Shown here piece by piece: positions 46,156 through 57,419 of a stretch of 64,000 nt of DNA. The position numbers and the translations under genes were made by a program. The stretch covers positions 77,798,757-77,862,756 of the forward strand of contig CM077165.1 of the NCBI GenBank assembly GCA_039583875.1. Reading direction: 5' to 3'. Every line of letters begins with the position of its first letter. Positions within the stretch are counted from its first letter, which is position 1. This DNA is from Platanthera guangdongensis (taxonomy: Eukaryota > Streptophyta > Magnoliopsida > Asparagales > Orchidaceae). Under the pieces are notes generated by a model. That model searched no databases. It saw nothing but the letters and a program-made list of their open reading frames with translations, and was not told where the DNA came from.

Positions 46156-46956
46156 AGAAGGACAACAATAAGACAATTTCTTTGTGATATACAATACTTT
46201 TAAATGCCTATTACTAAAACAAGATACCATGGTGAACACAAAAAATAGGATGATGCCTTGTAGCAATCCAACTTGGCAGATGACAGCTCTCTCCTCGAGA
46301 CATAGCAAGTTTCCAATGATTAGGATTTAATGCCATTAAATGTAAAAGCTAGCTGTAAAGGAGGCCATGTGTAAATCATTTAAGATTGGTCCAACGGTCA
46401 TAATTAGAATTAGTCCAACGGTCCTATTATAATTTTGTATGTATAAATAGGATCATTAGTCTGTAAACAGAACTATGAAAGAATTTATTTTAGTTTCTTT
46501 TTTTAATCCTCTGTCTTCTTCGCTCCCCTTCTCTTTTCCTCCCGCTAGCCCGCCTCTTGTTGGCTCCATCCCCTCCCATTCAGTTCCATAGTTACATTCT
46601 TTCCTATACCCACATATGCCTAGGAGGACGCGGGAGGGCGCGGGTGGGAGTAGGTGGGCATAGACGAATGCTGGCTTATATTTTGTGTCATGGTGAGGTA
46701 ATGTGTTAGGACGACTAAGACAATATTTACTCATAAAAAACAAGCTCATTGATTGCATTTTGAATAATGATATCAATCAGTACCTTTACATCTGATTTGA
46801 AAGTACTCCTCATCACTATAACGCGAACAAACCATCTGCACCGAAAACAATATCAGCTAAAGAAACATGCAGAAACTGTGCAATCCATGGCCTCAAAATA
46901 ACTTATAGCTGAATTAGTAAAAGCAGTGCCATCCAAAGCCTCAGGAATCACCATCC
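46156..46956. other. CACTA 3' interior, unassigned
   Basis: 46320-46490 has a TATAAATAGG box (46443-46452) and two copies of AGTCCAACGGTC/GGTCCAACGGTC, resembling a short LTR or promoter fragment. 46620-46660 is GGGAGGGCGCGGG-rich. No gene is seen. Confidence 0.35.
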
Positions 46957-47375
46957 AAAGCAGTTTGCACAAACTGCTGGCAGCAGTTTGCACAAACTGC
47001 TGGCAGCAGTTTGCACAAACTGCTGGCAGCAGTTTGCACAAACTGCTGGCAGCAGTTTGGGTCCAGCAGTTTGCGCAAACTGCTGGCAGCAGTTTGGGTC
47101 CAGCAGTTTGCGCAAACTGCTGGACCCAAACTGCTGGTCCAGACCCAAACTGCTGGACCAGCAGTTTGTGCAAACTGCTGGTCCAGCAGTTTGTGCCAAC
47201 TAGTACAAACTGCTGGTCCAGCAGTTTGCGCAAACTGCTGGACCAGCAGTTTGCGCAAACTGCTGCCAGCAGTTTGCGCAAACTGCTGGAGCAGTTTGTG
47301 CCAACTGCTGGTCCAGCAGTTTGTGCAAATGGCTGGCTGCAGTTTGTGCCCAGTTTGGTACAAACTGCTGGCGCT
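46957..47375. repeat. Palindrome array C, the longest
   Basis: About fifteen consecutive self-complementary units AGCAGTTTG(C/T)(G/A)CAAACTGCT, with linkers GGC, GGTCC or GGACC that are also partly symmetric (CTGGCAG, CTGGTCCAG, CTGGACCAG). The whole block can form a series of hairpins. It lies 1.1-1.5 kb inside the 3' end of the CACTA element. Confidence 0.92.
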
Positions 47376-48059
47376 GTTGCCACAAATTTAGTTAAAATTG
47401 TTGCCAACATTTTATGGATACATATTGTGGACTCTTTATATTTTCTTCTTCACATTATTATACTATTTTTTCAAGTCATTTATGTTAACCTTACATGCAA
47501 TTAGAATAAATATTTAATTTTGTGTTTCAATTTTGTTTGTTATGCAGGCATTTAATTAATTATATTTGTTATGTTTACAGTTTGAAAAGATGATGTGGGA
47601 GATGGTGTACACATGAAGTTGAATGCTCATCATGCTTGTTTCAATGTCAATGAAGCTAATGATGAAGAAAATTTTGAAGGCGCATAATGCTTGTTTTGTT
47701 TCAGTTGTTTTTTTGGAATTGAAAACAATGTATATATTGAATGATTATGCTTTTTTGCAACTTATGATACTTGGAACAAGTTTGTTTATCATTAATATGA
47801 TCTTTTGCATGTTTATACAATTTAATAATAATGATGAATTGGACATGTTGCAAATCTCTCTCAATATATCTTACTATTACTCTCAAAAATATTTAAAATA
47901 TGAAAAATAATATATTAAAAATATTGTAATAATTTTATAATTTTAATTAATATTTTAGATGCTAAATTAATTTTTAGAGTTTAAACTATCATAAATTTTT
48001 TTTAAAAAAAAATTCTTTCCTTAAAATTTTAAAAATGTTATAATAGATTTTTAATTGCG

Positions 48060-48400
48060 TCGATGTTCTGTAAAAAAAATGTGGTAGAATTTTTATTTTT
48101 TGACGTTTTTTGAAATTGTCGCGATAGAGCAATCAATCATGACATTTTTTTGAAAAAGTGTCGTGGTAGAACAACTGTCAATTATGACGTTTTTTTGGAA
48201 AAATGTCACTATAGAGCAATTGTCAAGCATGACGTTTTTTGGAAAAAAATGTCACGATATAGTACATTCCAATCACGACGTTTTTTTTGAAAGCGTCACA
48301 ATGACCTACGGTGACGGCCGCAATCGCGACGGTTTAGTGACGTTTTTATAAACGTCACGGAAACTATCGTGACGCTTTAAAATCGTCACAAAAGTTATAA
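48060..48400. repeat. 3' subterminal repeats of the CACTA element
   Basis: Five or more units spaced about 45 bp, each a quasi-palindrome such as GACGTTTTTTTGGAAAAATG or GACGTTTTTATAAACGTC, linked by ATAGAGCAAT. They mirror the units at the 5' end and are likely TNPA-binding sites by analogy with En/Spm. Confidence 0.8.
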
Positions 48401-48434
48401 ACAAACTTCACCGTATAGCGACTTTGTTGTAGTG

Positions 48435-49321
48435 CCACGTGGTGATAGTGAGGTATCGCATGACGATAGCCGAATTATATTAACAAGGTCTCTGGTCGAT
48501 ACTGCCTGACAGTAGTAAGCTACCGCGTAGCGTTAGTAGGAGCAGCAGAGCGGTGCTGGATGAGTCCACCGCTACCACCAAAGGGTATCGCGCGACGATA
48601 ACAAAGGTACCGCACGGCGATAGCTTCCTGATAAAGCCCGGTGATGAGAGTATTTTCTCATTTTCTCTCATTCTCTCTCTTTCTCTCGGTTCTTGAGAAA
48701 AGAGAAGGGAAAAACCATGAAGCAAGAGCAAGGGTGATGCGACCGTATTGAGAAGGCGTCCGTGTGATCGGATTTGTGAGTCGAAGCCAGATCCATGAAC
48801 AGCTTCATTACCACAACTCCATTCACACAACTTCATTCCCACAACTCCATTCTCAAAACTTCTTTTGTCACCGCCACCGCTGAAACAAACTGACCCTTTG
48901 AGTGAGTCACTGGCATGGATCTAAAAGTTATAGAGCGTCTTTGACTGTCGTCGCATAGGAAGAAAAGACTAGAAATGCTCAAGAGTGCCGTCTTAAGAAC
49001 GGTGGTGGGGCTTGACTTTCAGCACACCGATATGTGTCATGAGTGCACAGGGCGTGTGACCAATCGTGCCAACGTCTGTGATAAATAGTGTTTAAATTGC
49101 ACATTTTCAAATATGTTGCTGCTTGTAGGGAAGGAGAACCGTCGCCTCGAGTAAGGGGTGAGGTCGTTGTAATTTGGTCAGCAAATACTGACTGTTGTAT
49201 TGTTTTGCCACGTTTTGGTGGGGCGTGATATGCAGGTGCTGGAGAGTCAAGTGGGAAATAACGGGCTGAAGTCCCTTATGCTGCAATTAGATGACACTCG
49301 AAGGCCCAAAAAGGTGAACGT
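48435..49321 (+). repeat. Old gypsy LTR, second piece
   Basis: Continues the LTR from 34740. Shared words on both sides of the CACTA insertion (ACCGCACAGCGGTAG and ACCGCACGGCGATAG style) support this. It ends with the segment AAGTCCCTTATGCTGCAATT...AAAAAGGTGAACG that reappears downstream. Confidence 0.7.
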
Positions 49322-51036
49322 TGTTGAAATTTGTGAAGTGTAAGTGGGTGATGGTCAGGCCGAGCGGACTGTGCGGCCTGAGTCCGCGGCCTGGGATGAC
49401 TGCGGGTTACGGCCTGGGTGTTGGCTGTCTTGTTGGCTTGGTTGTTGAGGAGCGGCCTATGCGGCCTGGTATGCGGCTTGATCAGTATGTTGTGCGGCCT
49501 GGTTGGCCTATAGACAAGGATGTCGGGCTTATGGCGAAACGTACTAAGCGGACTGCGGTTTGCAGGCTGTAGGCAGTGCCCTGTTCAGCGGCCTTGTGTA
49601 TTGCAAGCTTGTGTTAACCGGCGGATTGGGTGTTCTATCCGCGGGAGGCTTGCGGACTGGCGAGTCCGCGGTGTCCGCTGTTGCGGGCTGGCCTAGGAGT
49701 TTGGCTGTGGCCCTTACCGAGCTCTGGTGATACAGCAGGTGTTAGCTGCTGTGGAGGACTGCGCGGACTGGTGTCGGAGTCCGGTAGTTGACCGTTTGTT
49801 TTGGCAGCTGTGCGAGTAGTATTGGTGATCTGCTTACCTTGGTGGAATTGACGATCTGCTTACCTTGGTGGAATTGGCGATCTGCTTACCTTGGTGGAAT
49901 TGGCAATCTGCTTTGGGTATTGACGGACTGGGCATTGTCTGCCGAGCTCGCTAGGCCTTTGGTGTTTTACTGGACTTGGTCACATTCTGTGACAACTCCA
50001 GTGTGTCTGCAGTATCCGCCAAGTCCGTTGTTGACCGGGCGCACTGCCTTTCGTCGTGGACTTGTGGCGGATGGAGGCTTTACTCTTGTGCTGTGCGGAC
50101 TGCCTCTTGTATGTGCGGACTGTCACTGAAGGAGTTGTGGCTGTCCATGTGATGATGTGTGCGGACTGTACCTTGTCCGTATATTGTGGGCGGTCTGGTT
50201 CAAGGTCGCCTGGTAGTGAACATCGGTGCCTTGCTCCTGGCGATTTTCTTGGAATCTGGCTAAGTCTTTGCGGACTTAGCGGACGAATGTTTTGCTAGTG
50301 CGCGGGCTGGGGTGGTGATTCTATGCACTAGGGTGGTGATCACACTCCTCACCTCGCCTATAAATAGAACCCCCCCGACACGTCTACAGTAACGGAGTGA
50401 ACAGTAAGTTGGGCTAGGGAAAGTGTTGCGGTCTGCGGTTTTCTGTCCGCACGGGTTGAGTAGTGCTGACAGTTTGCTATGTGCAGGTCACGCGGCTAGC
50501 TTCAAGGAGCCAGGAGTTGGGCATTGAAGTGTGCGGTCTCTGCGGTCTCATCTGGTCGCTTCTGCGGCTTGTTAGTTTTTTGATTCAGTTTGATCAAGTT
50601 CTAATAACCTGTCTGCCGGTCTCAGGCGGGTAGGCGGTCTGTTCCTCAGTTCTTCAGCAGGCAGTGAATAACGGTGTGTCCGCTCGACCTCGCGGTCCCG
50701 ACAGACTCCGTGTGCTATTCGGCTTGTAGCAGATGCAGCTCGGGCTGCTTCGGCGACCTTGGCCGACTAGGCGGTCTCGGCGTTCTCCAGTGCTGTCCGC
50801 CCAGCTTGTTTTGTGCTTTCTGTTTGTAGCTTGTGTACTAGCGAAATCATGTCTCGCTACATATACCTCTCCTTGTAAAGAAGTGTGAATGAATATAAGA
50901 CCTGCTTGTTCTTCCATTTGTGTTTGGTGTTAAGCTTGCTCTTAGGCTTCCGCATGATCAATGTGTTAACTGGATAGTTCTGAGAATATTAATTTGTCTT
51001 TAGGCTATCTTGCTGACCACCTTGAGAAAAGTTAAC
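49322..51036 (+). repeat. LTR-like insert with TATA box
   Basis: Starts TGTTGAAATTTG and ends AAAAGTTAACA, about 1.7 kb, plus strand. It has many GCGGACTG/GAGTCCGC words upstream of a TATA box at 50359-50366 (CTATAAATAG), a layout like the Tat-like LTR. 49827-49904 is a 26-bp unit (GATCTGCTTACCTTGGTGGA) repeated three times. The flanks are not a simple duplication. Confidence 0.55.
50359..50366 (+). promoter_or_regulatory. TATA box in the LTR-like insert
   Basis: TATAAATA in the context CCTATAAATAGAAC, followed by a C-run and GC-poor transcribed-like sequence. Confidence 0.5.
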
Positions 51037-51215
51037 AATGGAGAGTCAAGTGGAAAATAGCGGGTTGAAGTCCCTTATGCTGCGATTAGATGACACTCGA
51101 AGGCCCAAAAAGGTGTACTAGCGAAATCATGTCCCTTATACTGACTGTTGCGTTGTTTTGTCACATTTTGGTGGGGCGTGCTATGCAGGTGCTGGAGAGT
51201 CAAGTGGGAAATAGC
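51037..51215 (+). repeat. Old gypsy LTR, rearranged third piece
   Basis: Contains a second copy of the segment at 49240-49315 and then a stretch matching 49185-49258 again. The joint TACTAGCGAAATCATGTC (51116-51133) also occurs inside the neighbouring insert at 50834-50851. The mosaic suggests repair with filler DNA. Confidence 0.6.
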
Positions 51216-53414
51216 TGTAACACCCCAGAGCTAATTTGGGTTCAGGCTTGGGTGACACGGCCTGGGACACAGGCGTGTCCCAGGGCGTGTCCTGCTCGGG
51301 TTGCGCAGCTGGGCGCATGGTCGACGAAATTCGTTCGACGAATTTTCGGGAGGTACACGCCCGTGAAACGGGCGTGTCCGGGGGCGTGACCTAGGGCGTG
51401 TACTCCCTTGGTCGACACCAGAGTTTTGGTCGACGAACTGCGCTCGACGATTGTCGAGTATGGGGTACACGGCCTGTGACACGGGCGTATCGCAGGGCGT
51501 GTACCGCTATGTCGAGAGGTCGACACTTTTCTCTCGAGTAGGTGGAAAAGTACTCGAGTTGGGGGGAGGGTGACACGGGCGTGTCCTTTTTGGGTACTCT
51601 AGTATTTGGTTTTCTCTCGAGTAAGTCCTCTCGAGTAGGTCTCGAGTGAGTTACACGCCCTGTATCACGGGCGTGACTAGGCTGACACGGGCGTGAAATG
51701 GGCGTGTCACCTTGTCGTAGATAAGTCAGAATGAGTCGGTTCGTGTACCGCTTAAGGTACACGTCCTGTGACACGGGCGTGTCACAGGGCGTGTCGAGGC
51801 CGAAAGATGATTTTTCTGAGATTTTGTGGCCATTCATTTCCCTATCCTGAATCCAAGGGCTGGGCTTTGTCCAGGTGCTTATATGGCCGAAAAGTGAGAG
51901 CAATTCCCCTTTATCTTCATCTTCTTATTCTCCATCTCATTTTAAGAGAGAGAAAGAGAAAGGGAGAGCAAGGGAAGGAAAGGAGAAAGCAAGCTAGCTG
52001 CTGGAGGAGCTGCGGAGTGCGGATTGAAGATCTGAGAACGGATTCGTGAAGGCATAGCCGAGTCGGTGACTTCCATCCGGCTACTTCATGGCGCCGAAAC
52101 GATCTTCAAGGGTAACGATCTCCTTCTTGGACATCGAAGTCCTTTCTTTATGCATGTGCGTGGAATCCTCCACCAAGAGGTGGATTTCATAAGCTATTCC
52201 GTGGTTGAGTTTGCATCTAGAGCCGGAAGTGTGGAGTACGGCATAGGCATGCTGTGTGAAGCCCATCTGGACGGGTAGTCTGGATTGGTGATGATCATAG
52301 GTAAACCGGAGAAGACTCCGTGGATTTGATTATATGAAAAGTTTGTGTTGTGGAATGAATGTATGTTTGGATGTGTATTATGGCTGTAAGGAGGCTTTGC
52401 ATAAGCTCCTGTTGAGCGATCAATGGGTAACATGGCTGGGGAAAACGCGGGATGAACCTAGCTTGTTACACCACATGGTGTGGGTTGGTCCGTATTAGTG
52501 AGGATCGATGGGTGGCAATGTTTGGGGAAAGTGAGGAGGACCCTACTTGCTCCATCACAGTTGTGGGTCGATCGGAAATAAGTGAGGGGTCGATGGGTGG
52601 TACTGCTAGGGAAGCCTCGATAGACTTGGCTGCCACACCACATGGTGTCGGTCGATTTGCTCTGGTTGTTTGTGAATGCTGCGCGGTAGTACCTCTGAGT
52701 GGTATGGACGAGATGTCGCCAATAGTGAGATTGGTGGAATAGTATTGAACTGCCCAACCAACATGTGAAGAGCCTCGATCGGCGGTGTATGACTGGTATA
52801 TCTGGTACACCAATAAGGTGCCCTGAGTGCACGAAGCGTCTGGTGGATACCGGTGTTTGTGATATGACTGTGATTGGTAGATTAGATAGATAAAGATTAT
52901 GATATGACAATGCAGACAGGGAAGGAACCATTGCCCCGGGTAAGGGGTAGAGTCATTATAAGTGGTCAGCTAATGCTGACCGTTACTTTGTTTTCTGTTT
53001 GGATTGGATGGCTAATTGCAGGTGTTGTTGCTTGAATTGAAATGAGCGGAGTGGAGGCTTGCTGCTACAGGCCCTTGAAGGCCGTGCGAATCGTGGTTGG
53101 ATTTCATGTGTGGCCGGCCTGCGTGCCGATGTACGAAAATGTATTTGTGTAAAGAGAAACCTGTAAGGCCTTAAGGCCAGTGTGTTAGTTGTATACATTC
53201 CTGGTTTTGATATATAAATGTGGCATTTATGTAGGAGTGGACATTCTCTGAGTTGATTTCATGGTAACTGAAAATGCTGCGCTAGGATGTTTTGAGATAG
53301 GATGCGAGTAGATTTTGATTTCCACAAGTAATTCCGCCGCTTGTCTGTGACATATGGCGTGGGGCCCCGGCCGGACCCACCGTTATATGCCATGTGACGA
53401 GTGGGGGCGTTACA
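51216..53414 (+). repeat. Solo LTR of a gypsy element
   Basis: 2199 bp, TGTAACACCCC...GGGGGCGTTACA, flanked by ATAGC (51211-51215) and ATAGA (53415-53419). The interrupted sequence reads through cleanly from AAATAG to GGGTTGAAGTCC, as in the intact copy at 51051-51072. No internal region remains, so it is a solo LTR. 51250-51800 holds repeated GACACGGGCGTGTC words. It is the same family as 28547-29631. Confidence 0.85.
51250..51800 (+). promoter_or_regulatory. U3 array of GACACG-NN-CGTGTC palindromes
   Basis: Six or more clusters of the self-complementary word GACACGGGCGTGTC with CAGGGCGTGT partners, mixed with CTCGAGT and TCGACGAA words, in the 5' third of the solo LTR. The counterpart is at 29095-29590. 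Confidence 0.55.
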
Positions 53415-53785
53415 ATAGAGGGTTGAAGTCCCTTATGCTGCGATTAGATGACACTCGAAGACCCAAAAAGGTGAACGTTTACTATTATCATGTGTGACCG
53501 GCCTGTGAGCCGATGTATAAAAGACACATTTTGTAAAGAGAATAATTGTAGGGCCTTAAGGCCAGAATGTTGTATTGTATAAATTCATTCCTATGTTTAT
53601 AGTGGACATTCCTTGCATGTGGGTTCTACAACTAAATTAACTGCTTCCGCTGCAATGCACTCTGAGTTAGGATGCGCTTATTAGTTTGGTTTCAATGAGT
53701 AACTCCACTGACCATCCATGGAATATAGCGTGGGGCCCAGACCTGACCTTCTATTATATTCTATGTGACAGATGGAGGTGTTACA
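53415..53785 (+). repeat. 3' end of the old gypsy LTR
   Basis: Runs to GGTGTTACA at 53785, directly before the primer site. Its last 300 bp are related to the end of the solo LTR (AAGGCCTTAAGGCCAG-like, CGTGGGGCCC), so the two families share ancestry. Confidence 0.75.
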
Positions 53786-53787
53786 AT

Positions 53788-54006
53788 TTGGTATCAACTT
53801 CTGGTGTCGGTCTTTGTTATTCAAATTTGTGATCAAATTCTTTTAAGGGGTAGTGAGCACGTATATGTGCGCTATCGTGATAATATAAAAGAATCAATGA
53901 ATGTCCACTTAGAAATGAAAATACACATGTTTGAGAAACCTGTGTGCTCCTATTATTGATTTTTGTAATATTATTGGCTGCTTAATTGTGTGTTTCACGA
54001 TTATAG
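53788..54006 (+). other. Primer site and leader of the old gypsy element
   Basis: TTGGTATCAACTTC at 53788 fits a Met-tRNA primer site two bases from the LTR end. The leader shows nothing else. Confidence 0.7.
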
Positions 54007-54760
54007 ATGACTAGAAATGGAGTGAGATAGGCTGAAACACAGCATTCTACGGAGAGTAGTGCACCAGTTGAGGTGCCGACACCTCCTGCGGAAATGGTTC
54101 GGATGATTGCTAATGTTATTTTTGCAATGACCAATGCCCAACACGGAAGGTATGTGCAGCCCCCTGTTCTTGTGGTGGCTTCGATTCCAGTTGATGTACT
54201 TGAGCGGATTAGGAGAGCCTCAGACAAACAACTAAACATGAGTCTGGTACAGGGAGCGCATACTGTCGATGAATACTTTCATGACTTTGTCATGCTACGA
54301 CACTACGTAGGGTTTGTGTTGGAGGATGAGGAGACCAAGATCAATAGATATTATAATGTTCTGCGCAATGAGCCGCGACTCTTGTTGTTGGGGCTAAAAG
54401 TAATGAGATTCTAAATATTGGTGGAGTCTGCTAGGTCTTTGGAGAGAGAGTTGGCAAAAGTCCACCAGATACCAGAGTTCGGGGTACCGAGCTCTGCAGG
54501 GTCTGCAAAAGTCTGAATACCGCAAGAGGTGGAAGTGCAGGTCTAGAACATCTAGGAGTCAAGCTCCGCATATTTGCTATGCAAGGTGGCAAAATAGGTC
54601 ATATGGCCAGAGATTGTCGCAGTGGTATTCCCAGGATGAAGAATGCTAAGTCTGGAGCAGCTGCAGGGCGAGTTCCACTTACTTGCTACATGTGTGGCAA
54701 AGAGGGACATTATGCTCAAGAATGTCGAAACGGCCCTCCGACGATAACAAACTAAAATGA
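54007..54760 (+). pseudogene. gag: Old gypsy gag remnant
   Basis: ATG at 54007 with a TAG at 54028-54030, then an open stretch to 54414 with gag features (SLVQGAHTVDEYFHDFVMLR, then EDEETKINRYYNVLRNEPR). Further on, in other frames, is a CCHC knuckle CYMCGKEGHYAQEC (about 54681-54722) preceded by a decayed GHMARDCR. Central gag is shortened. Nucleocapsid function is known for the family; this copy is dead. Confidence 0.75.
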
Positions 54761-55019
54761 AATTACAAGCATGAATAAGTGAGTAGTTGTTGGGTATTAT
54801 TTCCACAATAACCCTGATTTGAAGAAGGGTCCCCTTAAGCTAAGATGAATTGAGATTGTATTAGATGTTGTGTTTAGTTATGTGCTTGTATGACTATATT
54901 GTTATGTACAACCCAATGTCAGGTTACAGTGGGTCATGGAACACAGGACTATACAATGTAATCCTTCATTGTGTAGACCAATATGTTGACTCACATATAA
55001 TTTTTCTATTGGGTTATAC
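54761..55019 (+). other. Unassigned part of the old gypsy interior
   Basis: About 260 bp, presumably decayed protease-region sequence; no motif is recognisable. Confidence 0.3.
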
Positions 55020-57360
55020 TGTTACAGCCCGCATTTTCTCAACATTGAAGCTATGTCAGAGTAAGAGAAAATACGCGCCGTGATGGCACACTGCGCAGGA
55101 GATAACGACAAGCGCTCAGGCAAAACTCCAAATTCTACATTTATATGAAATCCATAAGTTATTAAGTAAAAACCAGTTTATGTTTAGATGATCGTATCCC
55201 TCGGCACAGTGAAACAACTAGTCCACGAGTGAAATACTTTGATTATGTTAGATTAACATCCTACAGGAGCATAAACATCCCCGAAGGACAACTCGCGGCA
55301 TGCAAGACTTTAGATTTATTATAAGCATAGAAATAGTATTTTCGTTACTTAAAAAAATAGCATTTTAGTTTTAGAAAGATGACATGTATGAAATACTAAT
55401 AGTAATACTTTTATAAGTTAAAATACCTAACATGCAACCTAGCATAAACTTTTCCAAAGAGTAAGTAAACACAACCACAAAACAGGCAAACTAGACAGCT
55501 TAGCAAAGTAATTAGCATTTCAAAAGAAAACGCTCAGTGGGCGTCAACAACCTAACACGAACCCACTGGAAAGCATGTATGTATGTACTAACAAGAAAGC
55601 AACAAAACACTACCTCACTACTGTGAGGAAAACCTCTGCAAAATAGCAGTCAACTAGCAAACTGCCAAACCTAGCCACTCACCCGGCGACTACCCTGAAC
55701 CTAAGACATTCAAAAAAGAACACCTCAGCAAGAAAATATTAGTGGAAAAAGAATTCAATCAATAGACAACAAAAATATCAAAGGGGTTACCAACCCATGA
55801 CTAGATGATTATAAGGAATCATCAACATTTAAGCCCAAGAAAAAAAGGAAGAAGGAACTCGCAAAGATAAAACATCCCAAGTTGCACCAAGTGCTATAAA
55901 GATCAAGGATTAAATAACATAAGCATAAATACGTGCATAAATGAAAAGAAATTGATCAATTCATCATTAGAGAGCAAAAACACCGGCAAAGTCCGGCACA
56001 AACAGTGGGAGGAACCTATCCAACACACCACGGTGGAAGGGACCTACCCAACACACCAATAGTAAAGCTTCACTGGGCCCAAGAAAAGGTGGTATCATAC
56101 CTCAGCACACCCAAAACCGGGGAAAAACCGGTACCTGTGGTGGAAGGGAACTTGCCCAACACACCCGCAGTCACAAACCTTAAGCAAAAAATTACCTGGG
56201 GTCAAAATTCATAACCAAACATGGCAACACCAAAATCACCTGAAAACTAGTAAAAAAACCACAAACCAAAACAAGGGTTTATTCCAAAGGAAATGAAGAA
56301 GAAAGTCCAAGAAATTTCCCTAAGGCCTGTACTAATTGAATCGGACCAGACTTGGCGAGATAAATCAGCCTAAGAGAAAATCATCGAGTACAATTGACGC
56401 CGCGTTGAGTGCAGTCAACGAACTCGACGCCATCAGGCTATACTCAGTGAAAAACCACTCCAATCAATGTCGCATTGAGTCCACTCAACGCCGCATTGAG
56501 TCCACTCAACGCCGCATTCAGTCCACTCAATGCTATCAATGCTCTTTGACTTAGTTTCAACAATACTTAATGGCGAGTCGTCGCTCAATGCCGTGTTGAG
56601 TGAATACCACTCACTCAACGCTTTCTTAGTTGGACAGTAAATTAAACGATGACGTTGAGTGTCTTTAACACACTCAATGCCGTGTTGAGTGAAGTCAGCC
56701 ACTCAACGCTTTTACACGGCACACAGACACTTAACATGACATTGAGTGCATTCAACACACTCAACGCCACGTTGAGTGAAGTCAGCTCACTCAACGCTTT
56801 TGGACTTGGGCTAAAAACTGGATTCCAGCTAAGGATACACTCGACGCCTAACCTGCCCGACGAATTGCTCCGCTCGACTAATTAGCTCCCTTCAATGAAT
56901 TCCGTTCGACGAATTAGCTCCATTCGACAAACTCCGTTCGACAAAATAGCTCCATTCGACGAACTCCGTTTGACGAATTTCCTTCTGTTCGACGAACTTC
57001 GTTCGACGAACTGCCTTCTATTTGGCGAACTCCATTCGACAAATTTCCTAGGAATAATACTCCAATTTGACTAACTTAACCTTACTCCTACTGATCATTG
57101 CTGAAATAAACATGGAAAATTCTCAGCCTATAGCTGAAGACTCCGACCACTCCTAACTGACAACATTAAAATTTACAACAACTAATTCGACGGATTAATC
57201 TTTCCATGAATCAAAATTGACGACATCTAATCCCTCATATACAATGAATTAAACTAGGTTTAACTGATATAAAAATCGGCGGGTTAGAACCTACTAACAA
57301 CCACAAAATCAATGGATTTACTTGCATACAGTCATATAATCGTCAAACTATCTTGATCAG
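55020..57360 (-). repeat. Reverse-oriented LTR-like insert with several arrays
   Basis: Begins TGTTACAGCCCGC at 55020, the mirror of an LTR end. 56020-56175 has GGTGTGTTGGG-type repeats (minus strand) like the CACCCGTGT block of the chromovirus LTR. 56400-56800 has an array of CACTCAACGC / GCGTTGAGTG. 56860-57045 has TTCGACGAACTCCG repeats. The right boundary is not clear. Confidence 0.45.
56400..56800. repeat. CACTCAACGC / GCGTTGAGTG array
   Basis: More than a dozen copies in both orientations, spaced 15-40 bp; paired copies form inverted repeats. Confidence 0.7.
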
Positions 57361-57419
57361 ATTATTCCCAAATTCAGCATGGTCTTTCACATTGAATGAT
57401 TGGATGCTTATTCATCAAC

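Larger units (their letters stand above)
34741..48434 (+). mobile_element. CACTA (En/Spm-type) transposon, 13.7 kb
   Basis: Starts CACTACAAG at 34741 and ends TTGTAGTG at 48434, with a 3-bp duplication CCA at 34738-34740 and 48435-48437. Both ends carry subterminal quasi-palindromes of the GACGTTTTT...AAAAACGTC type. The inside has a TNP2-type transposase, a TNPA-like multi-exon gene, captured host exons, an AT microsatellite and arrays of a 20-22-bp palindrome. Both transposase genes are broken, so present mobility would need help from a relative. Confidence 0.95.

Noticed and set aside
46957..47375. CRISPR-like look of regular short palindromic repeats
   Set aside because: Linkers are 2-9 bp and repetitive rather than unique spacers, there are no cas genes, and the context is a plant CACTA transposon.
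46926..47504. Open frames up to 192 codons on both strands with Lys-Leu-Leu or Cys-Trp-Gln-Gln repeats
   Set aside because: They are translations of the palindrome array; the symmetry makes both strands read alike.
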